From Brassica napus (lineage: Eukaryota > Streptophyta > Magnoliopsida > Brassicales > Brassicaceae): a stretch of DNA of 64,000 nucleotides. The translations under genes were made by a program, and so were the position numbers. The first letter of the stretch is position 1, and each line of letters begins with the position of its first letter. Where the stretch lies: positions 21,601,726 to 21,665,725 of the forward strand of contig NC_063437.1 in NCBI RefSeq assembly GCF_020379485.1, given 5' to 3'. A model generated the notes under the pieces. The model had not been told where the DNA came from. It did not search any database and saw only the letters and a list, made by a program, of their open reading frames with translations. Below are positions 1-11,563 of the stretch, piece after piece.

Positions 1-308
1 AGAGGGTTTCGTGGGATTATAAAACAAGTCATTAGCGTTAAGTCAGTCTTTGTTTGTTTTAATTATAAAACCAAATCTAACGGCTAAACTATTAATTATG
101 TAATACCACGTTCTACAGACTCCTGTTTTTTGATTAATTATGGTTTCTCGAAACTAATTTTTGGGTTCACGTTTATTTTACCAGGTTGCCTTCAAAATGT
201 GAGCTCATTAAAAAATAATAAATATGAAATAATTAGTTTTTTTTTTTGATCAAAGAAATAATTAGTTTTTTTTACGAGAATTTAAGTCAAAACATAAGGT
301 TTAACGAA
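1..308. other. AT-rich intergenic DNA
   Basis: I see no gene, RNA or repeat boundary here. It is simple AT-rich sequence flanking a Helitron that begins at 309. Confidence 0.6.
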
Positions 309-1621
309 TCTTATATATTAAAACAGAAGTCACAACCTTGATTCATGTGTGATTTTTTTAAAAATGAACCTAATGGACCTATTCATAGAAATTCATATTA
401 CATTTTAGTTCAGATTAATAATAAATAGAAATTTTAAAATATTTTAATCATAATATCTTTTGATATCTTTTCATTTTAAATATAAATATATTTATTTTTA
501 AATTCTAACAAATCTGTTTAAAAAGATTTTTATAAGATCTTCATTTTTGAAATTATATTTAAATATCTTTGCTAATTTCGAAATTAGTTTAAAATATTAT
601 TATACATTAATATATTCAGTTATATAAAATTAAAAATAAAAAAATCTATAATATTTTATTTATTATATAATCATAATCAATCATATTAAAATAAAATTAT
701 TATATTAAGCTAAATATAATAAAATTGTATTAAATTTATATATTTATTTATTTTATTTTCGTAATTATAAAATATTTATGTTTAAAAATAAAATTTAATA
801 TGTTGGTAAGATGGGTTTACATTATCAAACTATATAATACATGTATAAAAATTAACATGTATTTCTTTAAATTTAATAATATAAAATCTTTGTAACTACT
901 TTAATCATAATATATTTTCATTTTAAATATAAGATATATTTATATATTATATTTTCAAATTTTAATAAATCTGTGTAAAAATATTTAAACAATAACTTAA
1001 TGTATTTTAAGTTATCGTTTAAAAACGAAAATAAATAAAATATATCCTATTTTATCTACTTTATAGTCATGATCATGTTAAAATATAATTATTATACTAA
1101 AATAAATATGATAAAATTATATTCAATTGATCAATTTATTAAATTTATTTTCATAAATATAAATTATTTATTTAAAATATAATATGATGATAGAACATCT
1201 TAAAATTAACAAACTATATAATACATGTCTAAAAATTAACATATCTTAGACTTTTATATATACAATAATAAATTATCTAATATTGGTAAAAAGAAATCCA
1301 GTTTTGAAAGACGAGTCAAAATTTAGCATAAATTAAATACAAAATAATTTTTAAATATATTTTCTCATTAATATATTAATTTGCTTAATAACTAAATGCA
1401 AATACAATAAGATAAATATATAATAAGAAATGGTAAATACATACGGTTTAAACAATTAATAATTATAACATGTAAATTATAAAATTATTGTATTTGAAAT
1501 AGTTATAGAAATATTTATGTATATGATTAACATTAAAAATATATACCACTTATGTTATAAAACAATAATTTATGTATAGAAAAGTGAAAACAAACACCCG
1601 TGCGGTTGCACGGGTCTCTAG
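309..1621 (+). mobile_element. Non-autonomous Helitron, plus orientation
   Basis: The 5' end reads TCTTATATATTAAAACAGAA, with the Helitron-type TC directly after a host A (308). The 3' end has a GC-rich hairpin, CCCGTGC (1597-1603) with loop GGTT and GCACGGG (1608-1614), then CTAG (1618-1621), followed by host T (1622). The TC start, subterminal hairpin, CTRR end and A/T insertion are the Helitron hallmarks. The body is very AT-rich with no Rep/helicase coding, so it is non-autonomous. An internal segment near 445-540 recurs in diverged form near 900-995, a partial internal duplication. Confidence 0.82.
1597..1621 (+). other. Helitron 3' terminal hairpin and CTAG end
   Basis: A perfect 7-bp stem (CCCGTGC/GCACGGG) with a 4-nt loop sits 3 nt before the terminal CTAG. 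In Helitrons this hairpin is the rolling-circle termination signal. Confidence 0.85.
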
Positions 1622-1905
1622 TTCATATTATTGCGTAAATGGGGCAGAAAAGTCCATTTTTACAGCTGTAGTGATGTTTGAGCCCCACAATAAGCACACC
1701 GGTCGGCAAAAGTATCGACCCCACATCTTGACAAAGAGTGTAGGACTAATCTTCACCAGAATGATTTATGGGCCATAAGGACTGAGGCCTAATCTCAGCC
1801 CATAATCTTTGAGAAAGTCTCTAGCTGAGACAGAGGGTCTCTCTGCAAGCGTCGACGAAATGATAACGGCGATGGTGTCTCCCCGGGCCGAGTTGAAACC
1901 ACACA
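1622..1905 (+). promoter_or_regulatory. LCBK2 promoter and 5' leader
   Basis: The region holds TGGGCC and AGCCCA site II-like elements around 1767-1803, typical of housekeeping plant promoters. An upstream ATG at 1860 opens a 36-codon frame (1860-1970) that overlaps the main start at 1906 in another frame, so it could reduce translation. No clear TATA box is seen. Confidence 0.5.
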
Positions 1906-3931
1906 ATGCTACGATACAGTTGCTGCATTTCAAATCGCTCTTACGAGGCGAAACAACCTTCGTTCTATAGGGAGCAGCGCCGTGTTTCCTCTGATCGCAT
2001 CACCCTTTGCAGTGGTGGTGGTGGTGCCACTGCCGTCGTCTCCTCCTCCCGCCTCCGTGATCTCGTTTTCGTCGTGAACCCTCAAGGTGTGTTGGCCTTC
2101 TTCTTAAAGTTATGATTTTTACATGATGAGAATCAATCTCGAGGTGGTGGTTCTATGGAGATGGAAATTGACTTCGTTTTAGTGTTGAATTAGGAGCTAA
2201 TGGTAGAACAGCTAAGGAATGGAAGAAGCTGCTTCCTTACCTTCGATCTCGTCTTGGTGAAGACTGTAATGTGAGTTTTTGATTCGCTTACATATGTTGT
2301 ATGATGCCATCTGCTTCTGAGAGTGAGTTTCTGGTCTTGTTGTTTTTTTCCTCCAGATATGTGAGTCCTTAACATCTGGTCCTTCTCATGCCATTGACAT
2401 TACAAGAGAGGTAAGTGGCAGTGAAAAGCTATACATTGCTTTGATTGGTTATATATTCTCTTATCATCATGTTGCTCTCTATCAGGCTATTAGGGATGGT
2501 GCAGATGCTGTCATTGCTGTAGGAGGTGATGGAACTCTGCATGAGGTAGAAATTGAGAATCTGTGTTGAATAGAACTCTCTTGAAATTCTCAGCTTTACT
2601 CATTCTATCTTTTTTTGATTCACAGGTTGTTAATGGCTTCTTTTGGGAGGGGAAGCCTGTTGGTAATCTCAATAGCGAAACCAGCCACTCGGCTGCACTT
2701 GGTGTGAGTTGCTTGAATCGACTCTTTTTTTTACTTGTTTTTTTGTGTTTATCTCATGCGGAGTTACAGCTTACAGTTTCGGTCCATCTTTCTTTCTTTC
2801 TTTTTGCAGCTGATTCCGTTAGGTACTGGTTCGGATTTTGCTAGAACATTTGGTTGGTTAGTTTTTTGCAACCTCTGTCTGTTGTGATTTATTTCCGAAT
2901 GTTGTTTTCGAGCCAAGTCTTGAGTGTATTCTGCGTTTTATTAGGAAGAATGATCCTTGCGAAGCGGTGGATCGCATTGCTAAAGGTATGCCACTGAATA
3001 CATTCGAGGAGTTAGGACTTAGGACTTAATGTATAACTTATGTCTCATATGAAATCACAATATTCTCAGGGATACGATCACGGGTTGATGTCGGTGTTAT
3101 CGACCAGGAAGGAAGGGATTCGCATTACTTCATCAACGTTGCTGATGTTCATTTGTAAGTGATTTTCTGTGTGATTATCTGGTTAATCCTTGGTTGTAAA
3201 TCTCTTTTGTTGTTCATCACTTTCAGGAGTGCAAAGGCAGGCTTTTACGCTTCAAAGTACAAGAAATTTGGAAGCTTGTGCTACGTAATTGGTGCCCTCC
3301 AGGCTTTTATGGGACATGACAACCGAGATATGAGGATCAAGGTAAACAACCATCTCTGCAAAAATCTCTTCTTCATCATAGAAAGTAAAATTTAGAAAGG
3401 ATTGTGTTACATTGTCAGGTTAATGGAGGTGAATGGGAAGTATATCCACAAGTCACCGCTCTCTGCGTTGGAAACGCTAAATACTTTGGTGGTGGAATGA
3501 AAATCACCCCCAACGCTTCCCCTGGAAATGGAAATCTTGAGGTGCGTGCGACGATACCATTGATTATTAGATCTTTATGTGAATAGGTTTTTTGACCTTC
3601 ATACACTTGTCTGCAGGTTGTGGTACTTCAGGACTTCAAGTGGTACGACTTCATACTGAAGCTTCATAAGCTATACAATGGGACGCATCTCTCAGTTAAC
3701 AATGTGAGCTCAAGAAGGTCAGATAGTTTCTCTTCTGTCTCCTCTCCTCATTATTTTGGTCTGTAAATGTCCCCTAAGTACTTGGTGGTTTATTCTTGTA
3801 GTGTACAAAGTATAGAAGTTGAGGAGGTTTCAGAGAGTGGAAGCATCTATGTTCAGTCAGATGGAGAACATCTTGGATTCCTACCTAGAAAGTTTCAGGT
3901 TTTACCCGGTGCCATCGACATGATCAGCTGA
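1906..3931 (+). CDS. LCBK2: Sphingoid long-chain base kinase / DAGK-domain lipid kinase
   Basis: Twelve exons: 1906-2086, 2194-2270, 2357-2410, 2486-2545, 2626-2703, 2810-2856, 2945-2985, 3070-3154, 3227-3341, 3419-3541, 3617-3717 and 3802-3931. All junctions are GT-AG and stay in frame, giving 363 aa. The DAGK catalytic domain starts about residue 52. VVNPQGANG at 56-64 and VGGDGT at 116-121 form the ATP-binding loops; [10 protein letters not shown] at 153-162 and [10 protein letters not shown] at 270-279 are further conserved blocks; DGE at 341-343 is the conserved acidic motif near the C-terminus. The family phosphorylates sphingoid bases with ATP, producing signalling lipids. The N-terminal 50 residues are Ser/Arg-rich and could be an organelle presequence, consistent with the mitochondrial annotation I recall for the Arabidopsis homologue (At2g46090). 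Family assignment is secure; substrate preference is inferred. The start is the first in-frame ATG; an out-of-frame ATG lies 46 nt upstream. Confidence 0.92.
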
Positions 3932-4186
3932 TTCACAACCGCACATTGCCAAGAAAGTGTAGAAGAAGAAGACTCGAATCATACATTCAACTTCTTTTTT
4001 GTTCAGTCTGTAGAGAGATTCTTCTTATTTAAATGTTGGATTCATTGTTTAAACCAATCAGAGTTCAACACAAATATCTTCTCTTTTCTTTCACTTGAAT
4101 CAACTAGTGTTAGCAGGAGATTGTAGACTCCTACCAACGAAGTACATACAATTTGTTCACATATTTGTATGGTACGATAAGCAAAA

Positions 4187-4259
4187 TCCGTTGTAGTCTA
4201 GCTGGTCAGGATACTCGGCTCTCACCCGAGAGACCCGGGTTCGAGTCCCGGCAACGGAG
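4187..4259 (+). tRNA. trnE-CTC: tRNA-Glu (anticodon CTC)
   Basis: A 73-nt cloverleaf. Acceptor arms TCCGTTG (4187-4193) and CAACGGA (4252-4258) pair fully, with discriminator G4259. The anticodon stem CTCGG/CCGAG encloses loop CTCTCAC with anticodon CTC at 4221-4223. The T arm is CCGGG-TTCGAGT-CCCGG. There is no intron. A CAA motif just upstream (4182-4184) and a T-run downstream (4264-4270) fit plant Pol III initiation and termination. It lies 255 bp after the LCBK2 stop and 168 bp before the mL46 start. Confidence 0.97.
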
Positions 4260-4263
4260 CTTC

Positions 4264-4270
4264 TTTTTTT
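4264..4270 (+). terminator. Pol III oligo-T terminator of tRNA-Glu
   Basis: A run of seven T starts five bases after the tRNA discriminator base, the usual Pol III stop signal. Confidence 0.8.
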
Positions 4271-4427
4271 CGAATTTTATCATAGCAAACCGGATTGATT
4301 GAGTCTGGTTCTGTAAACCAAGAACTTTGCAATCCCTTGTGAAGAAAACCCTTACCGGTTCTGTCTACTTCCGTTTTCAAAGTCTGCTCCTTTTTTTTTT
4401 GTGCATTTTGAGGAGCATTATAGAGAA

Positions 4428-5853
4428 ATGCAGAGATTGAGATCTCAGCTACTGGCTAGGCCTCTCTTAGAGAGCAGGCTTCGAGGGTATTGCACGAGCT
4501 CCTCATCAGAAAAGATCGTAGCTTCGGTGCTTTTCGAGAGACTGCGAGTTGTGATACCAAAACCAGATCCTACTGTATACGCATTTCAGGAGTTCAAGTA
4601 AAAGTCCTCTCCTTTATGTCTTTGTGTGGTTCAAGTGGTCTTGTTACATACACACTATGTTCACCTAGAAGTTGCTGCTCTATTGCAGGTTCAATTGGCA
4701 ACAGCAGTTTCGCCGTAGATACCCAGATGAGTTCTTGGACATTGCTAAGAACAGGTCAAATTCATTCCCTTACCTACTACTTTTATAATGTGTAGTGTAT
4801 TATTCTGAAAGTTTCAGTTTTGTTGAACTTTCTTTGTGATTATAATGTATTTGAATGCATAGATTCTCTCGTAAATTGATCTTTCAGACTATAACAATAG
4901 CAAAGAACTGTAGAGTGTAGATAGACGTTTTATCTTGTAGGTTGTGAGTTTCAGGTGCTTAGTTATATAGTAACCTGAATGTTTTGGTATATATAGTGAA
5001 AGTTATGATCATTTCTGCTTCTTTTTAAAAGTCGTTCAGTGTGTAATGAAGTTTCAATGAACACCTTTGGTTGATCTTTTGGATGTGTGAGTGCAGAGCC
5101 AAGGGAGAATATCAAATGGACTATGTGCCTGCTCCCAGAGTTACAGAGGCTGACAAGAATAACGACAAAAAGTAAGTTTTAACGACATGGGACTTTTGTG
5201 TGTTTTTTTGAGTGATGATCAAAATTGGTTTACTCTTTGAAACTGCTTGCAATATTATTAGGTCATTATATAGAGCTCTGGACAAGAAGTTGTATCTTCT
5301 TGTCTTCGGCAAGCCATTTGGAGCAACTAGCGACAAACCTGTCTGGCATTTCCCTGAAAAGGTCTACGATTCTGAGCCTACTCTTCGCAAGGTGATGATG
5401 GTTTATCCTCTCTGTTTCAATCCATGACACCATCACTTTCATACTTATCGTGCTTAAAATATTGCTATGTGTAGTGTGCGGAATCTGCTTTGAAGTCAGT
5501 GTTAGGAGACCTAACGCACACATACTTTGTTGGAAATGCTCCAATGGCTCACATGGCTATTCAACCTACTGAAGAAACACCTGATTTGCCATCTTACAAG
5601 GTAAACAACAAAACTCTAATAGAAAGAAATAGATAAGAAGGCTCATCCATTAGTTGATTTGACGGATTCTTGAAATCATGTCTTTCTTCTGTTTGTTGTT
5701 TTTGTGTAGAGGTTCTTCTTCAAATGCAGTGTAGTGGCAGCGTCTAAGTACAACATAAGTAACTGCGAGGATTTTGTGTGGGTAACCAAAGATGAACTTC
5801 TGGAATTCTTCCCTGAGCAAGCTGAGTTCTTCAACAAGATGATCATTAGCTAA
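4428..5853 (+). CDS. mL46: Mitochondrial large-subunit ribosomal protein mL46 (MRPL46/DECOY-like)
   Basis: Six exons: 4428-4597, 4689-4754, 5097-5171, 5262-5391, 5475-5600 and 5710-5853. All are GT-AG and in frame, giving 236 aa. The first about 25 residues (MQRLRSQLLARPLLESRLRG onward) are Arg/Leu/Ser-rich with no acidic cluster, typical of a mitochondrial presequence. The rest matches the plant L46 family: a conserved block around 36-76 ending RRRYPDEFLDIAK, LYLLVFGKPFG near 114-124, and a Nudix-like fold with WHFPEKVYD at 132-140 and a FFPEQAEFF C-terminus. mL46 is a structural mitoribosome protein and has lost Nudix hydrolase activity in the family. The only A. thaliana copy I recall (At1g14620, DECOY) is on another chromosome, so this location is not colinear. 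The start is the only ATG giving the presequence. Confidence 0.9.
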
Positions 5854-6490
5854 GACTATGCACTTTTTTTCCTTTGTTATTTCCTTCTGGTTCTCTTCAG
5901 TGAGATAGAAAACAATAAAAATGAACTTTTAAGACATACACATGGTGTGTGAAGGCCATACCAAACCGTGTCTCTGTTTTTTTAGTCGCATACACGTGTG
6001 AAGTTAGGTGATGGATTTTTTTCGTTGACATTTAGGTGGCAGTTGATCGCAAGTAGTTAGATTTTCTCATATAGGCACACAACACATGTGCAAGGGGAAG
6101 TTCAGAGATTGTCCTAGGAAACGAGCATTGTGGAAATGACTTTCCAAAAAAAATCAAGATTTTGTTTACAATTTAATCATCATCTATTACAAATTATAAG
6201 ATTTTTTTTTTTGGGAATTAGGATATGAATTGATTTATTTTTAAAAAAGGAAAAGAAAATTCGGACAAGCAAAGAAGTAAGAGCGCACACGTTATGACCA
6301 TGATGGTTCGGACCAAAACAAACGAATCTTTCATTTTTGGTCGGCAAACGGATCTTTCCTTATAATATCCATAGTGGTCTTTGTATTTTATTCCTTTTGC
6401 GTATATTAATTTGAAAAATAAAAGATTTCATTCGTACCCCCTTTACCATAACCTATAGAATAATAACACGCTTCTCCGGTAATTAAGATA
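5854..6490. other. mL46 3' UTR and intergenic DNA
   Basis: It begins with the mL46 3' UTR, with an AATAAAA polyadenylation-like signal near 5914-5920. It continues as AT-rich sequence with no gene I can support, up to the Helitron boundary at 6490/6491. Confidence 0.55.
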
Positions 6491-8759
6491 CTAGGATAAG
6501 ACCCGCGCCTTGCGCGGGATTAAGTTATTATTTTTATTATATTTTGGAGAATGAAACAATAGTTTGGCTTCATTTGGATTACGGGTGTTCAATCCGAATA
6601 TCGGGTTGGTTTCGGTTCGGTTCGGTTTTTTTTCGGTATTTGGTTAGTAAAATATAACTACTATTCTAAATCCATATTTACTTTGACTTTAGTCTTTCAC
6701 ATACTTTTGAAAGATTTCAACTGGACGACTAAATTGATCAGCCAATCTTATTGCTTTAAATCATTAGTGTTTACATATATATATTATTTAGTTTGAATAT
6801 TTATTAAATAAAAATTCATATGCGTTATATTTTATGATCATTTGTAACTTATTATAACAAAAAAATAATCTAATTTGATCACAAAATTTTCAGAGTGAGA
6901 ATATTCAAATTTCTAATAATATATAAACGTTTTGAAAAATTCAAATATAACATATAAGAAAAAATATAAATGTTTTTATTATATATTTAATGTGATTTTT
7001 TAATATCTTTCAATAATATAAAATTAAAAAAAAGAACTAAGATACCAAAATTGTTATCAAATATTTATTATTCATAATAATTAATTTTCATATATACGTT
7101 AATCATATTAGGTAATTTCGTAGCTTCTAATTAAGGAAAGTGCAAAAAAAATTTTGGTAGATTATTTATCAATTCCATAGTTAGTTTAATAAAAAATATA
7201 ATGTAAGTCAAGATGGACCAACCTATTTTTCTAAGAATAATATATTTTATATAGTCATTTATTAAATGAGAATTTATAATCATACAGTTCTATGATCATT
7301 CATATCATTTTATAACTGAATATTTAAATCATCGATAACAAAATTTTCAATGTGAAATCTTTAATAAGTTTATAATTTATAAAATTTTTTGAAAATTCAT
7401 TGAAAGTTTTAATATTAAAATATTTATGTAATCTTATGGTATATAGTATAATATATATATATATAAATATATATGTTTTATTATTAAATGATATTTTTTA
7501 CTCATATGGTTTTAAAATAATGTGTATCTTCTTATAATATTAAATAAAAGTTCATATTAATACAATTTTATGATCATTTGTAACTTATTATGACAAAAAA
7601 AATAATCTATTGATCACAAAATTTTCAGAGTGGGGATCTTCAAATTTCTAATAATTTATAGACGTTTTGAAAAATTCAAAATATAACATATAAGAAAAAT
7701 TATAAATGTTTTTATTATATATTTAATGTAATTTTTAAAGATATTTTAATAATATAAAATTAAAAAAAGAACTAAGATACAAAAATTGTTATCAAATATT
7801 TATTATTCATTATAATTAATTTTCACATATACGTTAATCATATTAGGTAATTTCGTAGCTTTTATTTAAGGAAAGTGCAAAACATTTTTTGATACGTTAT
7901 TTATCAATTTGATAGTTAGTTTAATAAAAAGTGTAATATAAGTTAAGATGGACCAACCTATTTTTCTAGGAATAGTATATTTTGTATAGTTATTTATTAA
8001 ATAAGAATTTATAATCATACGGTTCTATGATCGTTCATATCGTTTTATAACAAAATATTTAAATCATCGATAACAAAATTTTCAATCTGAAATCTTTAAT
8101 AAGTTTATAATTTATAAATGTTCTTGAAAATTCATTGAAAGTTTAAATATTAAAATATTTATGTAATCTTATGGTATATAGTGTTTAATATATATATATA
8201 TTTATTTATTTTATTATTAAATGATATTTTTTACTCATATGGTTTTAAAATCATGTGTATCTTCTTATAATAAAAATGTTAAACCATTGATCATTAATTT
8301 TTAACATAATAATTTTAATAGTTTTAGTCATTTATTGTCGTTTTTAAAAATTCAAAATATAACATATACGAAAAAATCTAAATTTTATTTTTATAGCTAA
8401 TTTGATTGTTTAATTTATTTTAATAATATAAAATTAAACAAAAAATGATGGAGGAGATATACATTGTTATCAAATCTTTATTATTAAACTCATTAATTAT
8501 CATATATATATTAGTGATTTATGGTAATTCCGTAGGTTTTATTTAAGGAAAGAAAATATCATATCATATCATTATATCATATAGTTTGACCAACTTATAT
8601 ATCTAACAACATATAAAAATCGAATGTGGACCTACTTATTTTTCAATTAAATGTAATTGACTACATAATTGAGTGCCACCTATGCATTGGGGTCTCTTTT
8701 AATTAATACAAAATTGAGGTTACATCTTTTCAAATGTTCCTCAATTAATATATAAGGGA
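6491..8759 (-). mobile_element. Non-autonomous Helitron, minus orientation
   Basis: Read on the minus strand, the element begins TCCCTTATATATTAATTGAG directly after host A (complement of 8760). It ends with hairpin CCCGCGC/GCGCGGG (plus coordinates 6502-6508 and 6512-6518, 3-nt loop), a short spacer and CTAG (6491-6494), followed by host T (complement of 6490). These are the diagnostic Helitron termini and A/T target. The 2.27-kb body is AT-rich without a Rep/helicase frame. Most of it is an internal direct duplication. It belongs to a different Helitron group from the element at 309-1621: both 5' ends begin TC and share an ATATATTAA motif, but the hairpins differ. Confidence 0.85.
6802..8274. 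repeat. Direct duplication of about 736 bp inside the Helitron
   Basis: The segment 6802-7538 is repeated as 7539-8274. Shared landmarks include TTGATCACAAAATTTTCAGA (near 6877 and 7611), GATGGACCAACCTATTTTTC (near 7211 and 7947) and ATGTAATCTTATGGTATATA. A third, more diverged partial copy follows to about 8590. The similarity is high but not perfect, so the duplication is older than a recent slip. Confidence 0.8.
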
Positions 8760-8884
8760 TTAATTATCCTTTTAAGTACAAAGCAAATCTTATATAGGGA
8801 GTCAACAGAGCCATAGATATTAGATCTGATCATTTGGAAGTAAAACTAGTTGAAAGGTTAAGAAAAAAAAAAGACAGAGAAAGA
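8760..8884 (+). promoter_or_regulatory. Residual LEA_2 promoter with TATA box
   Basis: TATATAGG at 8791-8798 lies 87 bp upstream of the ATG and is a good TATA box. Only about 31 bp separate it from the Helitron end at 8759, so any upstream elements must lie inside or beyond the transposon. Confidence 0.65.
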
Positions 8885-9473
8885 ATGACAGAAACGGAGC
8901 AAAAGGAGGTAGAAGAAAAGGGATCGTTGATCTCAGGCTTGTTGGATAAAGCTAAAGGTTTCTTTGCCGAGAAGCTTGCTAATATTCCGACGCCGGAAGC
9001 CACCGTGGACGACGTAGACTTCAAAGGTGTGACTCGTCAAGGAGTTGATTATCACGCCAAGGTCTCCGTCAAGAATCCTTACCCTCAGGCCATCCCTATT
9101 TGCCAGATCTCTTACATCCTCAAGAGTGACACAAGGTTTGTGTTTCCTCTTTTTCTTATCTTTCTTTGTATGTGACGTCACGCGCACGTCATGCTTATTA
9201 GTAATGTTTATGGTTGCGTATAGGATGATAGCGTCTGGAACAATACCGGATCCGGGTTCGTTGATCGCGAACGGGTCGACGGTTCTTGACGTACCGGTCA
9301 AGGTGCCTTATAGCATAGCGGTGAGTTTGATGAAGGACATGTGTTTGGACTGGGACATTGACTATCAACTCGATATTGGACTGACCATCGATATTCCTAT
9401 TGTTGGTGACATTACTATTCCTGTCTCTACTCAGGGTGAGATGAAGCTCCCTTCCCTTCGCGACTTCTTTTAA
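8885..9473 (+). CDS. LEA_2 (LEA14-like, WHy-domain) desiccation protein
   Basis: Two exons, 8885-9135 and 9224-9473, joined GT-AG within an Arg codon, give 166 aa. An N-terminal acidic/Lys helix (residues 1-35) contains SLISGLLDKAKGFFAEKLAN. It is followed by the LEA_2/WHy beta-sandwich, with NIPTPEATVDDVDFKGV near 35-51, VSVKNPYPQAIPICQISYIL near 61-80, and the C-terminus GEMKLPSLRDFF. This matches the LEA14/At2g46140 group closely and at full length. There is no signal peptide, so a cytosolic location is expected. Family members are atypical folded LEA proteins induced by drought, cold or salt; the biochemical role is not settled. The ATG chosen gives the family N-terminus. Confidence 0.94.
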
Positions 9474-10416
9474 TCATCTCTATAAGTTATAATCTGATTT
9501 TTTAATAAGTACGATCCGTAAACGACATAGACGATCGTTGGATGTTTCAGTTGTGGATTCTTGTGTTTGTTGGTTATATGTATTTGTTGCTTTGAATATT
9601 TTGTTGGTGAGAGTTAAAAACTACAAGATGTCATAGTTCGAATACTAACGAAGTGATGGAGAGTAATTTAATCTCTGTAGACTCTCCCGGACTGAGGAGT
9701 ATTATACTCGTCTACACATCCGAGTAGATGCTACTAAACTACAAATCCAGTTCATATACTGAAATACAACTAATGACTGACTGGCCATATTGGGAGATTG
9801 TTTATCATGGTCTCATAAAACTATAACTGTAAACCAAAAGTGAACTTGTGGAGTTACACTAGGGTAAATGAAGATAATGGGGATTGTGAAGAAGCACGTT
9901 ACGGTTAAAATGAACTGTGAACATCCTGCGACAGGCTCTAAGGTATACGTTAGGATTCGTGCTAACGTTTTTAATAGTTTCATTACCATATTATTTGGCC
10001 ATTTGATTAAATCAGCACCATGTACAAGCGTGTTTTGACTTTCTGGTACTTTTTGAAGAACCTTGTTTTTTCCTTACACTTGCTACGATTTTGAATGGAG
10101 TATATATCACAGGAACAATGTTACAACTTACAAGGCTCGAAAACGTTAACTAAATTAAAAATAAAATAAAAGTTTTCATGGGTTGGGCCAGTTAATAATT
10201 TAATAAATCCTACCAAAGAGTCTTATTAATAAATGCAGATTTCAGTTTTCACACAATTGTAGTAAATGCACCAGCTGCATTTCCCACCCACCTCTCATCT
10301 CTTCTACGGTTCTACCCCTAACTAATTAATTCATCAAAATGATGTTCTAAAATTAAAGTTATTTTTTCCCATCATTCTCTCTCACACATGGACCCATCTT
10401 TCTTCTTAATCATCAA
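9474..10416. other. Intergenic region between LEA_2 and ATL67
   Basis: No convincing gene. It contains the LEA_2 3' UTR, a tRNA/SINE B-box-like word (AGTTCGAATAC near 9637) without a recognisable A box, and a short open stretch from ATG 9868 that I do not recognise. The last 150 bp are pyrimidine-rich and probably form the ATL67 promoter and leader. Confidence 0.5.
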
Positions 10417-11049
10417 ATGTCAACCGCCTCTTACCTCTTCCACCCTCCTCCTCTTCCGCCGTCGCCGCCACAAGAATCCAACCACTCTCACCTCACAACT
10501 CTAGGCTTTGGCTACACCATAGCCATAGGTCTCGGTTTCCTCGTCCTCATTTCCATCGTTCTTCTATCCTCCTACATCTGTTGCCGTGACTCTCGCCGCC
10601 GCACAACCGCTGTTGAAACCACCGAGGAACGTGGCAGAAGCGTAAATCTCCCTCGCGTAATCTTTGTCTCCGAAGAAGACAACGAAGATCTTGAAGCGGG
10701 TGACGTCATCGTGGGACTAGACCAAGCCGTTATAAACTCGTACCCTAAGTTCCACTTCTCCAAAGAAACCTCCGCCGCGTCTTCCGATGGGTTTGGCGGC
10801 GGAGGAGATACGTCGTGTACGATCTGTTTGTGTGAGTATAAAGAAGCAGAGATGTTGAGGATGATGCCCGAGTGTAAACACTACTTCCATTTATGTTGTC
10901 TTGACGCGTGGCTTAAACTCAACGGTTCTTGTCCTGTTTGTCGGAACTCGCCGCTTCCAACGCCTACGTCTACACCACTTTCAACACCTTTGTCGGAAGT
11001 TGTCCCGCTCTCGCTGTATGCCGCTGATCGGAGGAGAGCAAGAAGATGA
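10417..11049 (+). CDS. ATL67: ATL-family RING-H2 E3 ubiquitin ligase
   Basis: Single-exon gene of 210 aa, as is usual for ATLs. A short Pro-rich N-terminus is followed by one transmembrane segment (about residues 31-55), a basic stretch (CCRDSRRR), and the ATL-specific GLD motif at 100-102 (GLDQAVINSYP). The RING-H2 finger spans 134-175, with zinc ligands C134, C137, C153, H155, H158, C161, C172 and C175, and W165 in the E2-contact position. A Pro/Thr/Ser-rich tail ends RRRARR. Family members are membrane-anchored E3 ligases in endomembranes or plasma membrane; the substrate is unknown. Colinearity with At2g46160 and the overall sequence favour ATL67. The codon bias is GC-richer than its surroundings, as in other intronless plant genes. 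Confidence 0.93.
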   Translation: MSTASYLFHPPPLPPSPPQESNHSHLTTLGFGYTIAIGLGFLVLISIVLLSSYICCRDSRRRTTAVETTEERGRSVNLPRVIFVSEEDNEDLEAGDVIVGLDQAVINSYPKFHFSKETSAASSDGFGGGGDTSCTICLCEYKEAEMLRMMPECKHYFHLCCLDAWLKLNGSCPVCRNSPLPTPTSTPLSTPLSEVVPLSLYAADRRRARR

Positions 11050-11563
11050 GATGTATTTTACATAGATCCATTCGCCTAATAAATTAATTAGGGTTATTTT
11101 ATTATTTTTTGTCTCCGTTTCATTACAAACTTTACTGATTTGTAATTAAAATTTTCTTCAAAAGTGGAGTTTGCCATTAATATCATCGAAATGAAATTTA
11201 GTTCGAACGATTTGCTTCACATGTTTATCCTTTATTTGTTGACAAGTTTATTTTTGTTTTCTCTATCGATATATGAACGTTTCAAAAAAGAAAAAAAAAC
11301 GCAGTCGCATATATATGAAACATGAATAAAAAGAGTTTGTGTTTGAATTTTGAACAGTGTAACTTACTTTAGTTTAAAGATTTTTTGGTTGTCGGAAATA
11401 GATGTTTCTAAAGTTGGGTACAAAAAGAGTTAAAATAGTAGTTGCATAGTTTTTTTTCTCCGTTGGTAGTTGATGACGACGTTACCGTCGTAGGTCGTCG
11501 AAATGTTAAAGGCTGATCACTCATGTATGTAGAGTTGTAGACTACTACTATCTTTATTTTTTA
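11050..11563. other. ATL67 3' flank
   Basis: It holds the 3' UTR with AATAAATTAA near 11080 and AT-rich intergenic DNA. I see nothing else I can name. Confidence 0.5.

Noticed and set aside
1572..1778. 68-codon open frame at the Helitron end
   Set aside because: It spans the Helitron hairpin and host DNA and has no conserved features.
9600..9760. tRNA-derived SINE in the LEA_2-ATL67 interval
   Set aside because: Only a B-box-like word is present; no A box, poly(A) tail or target duplication.
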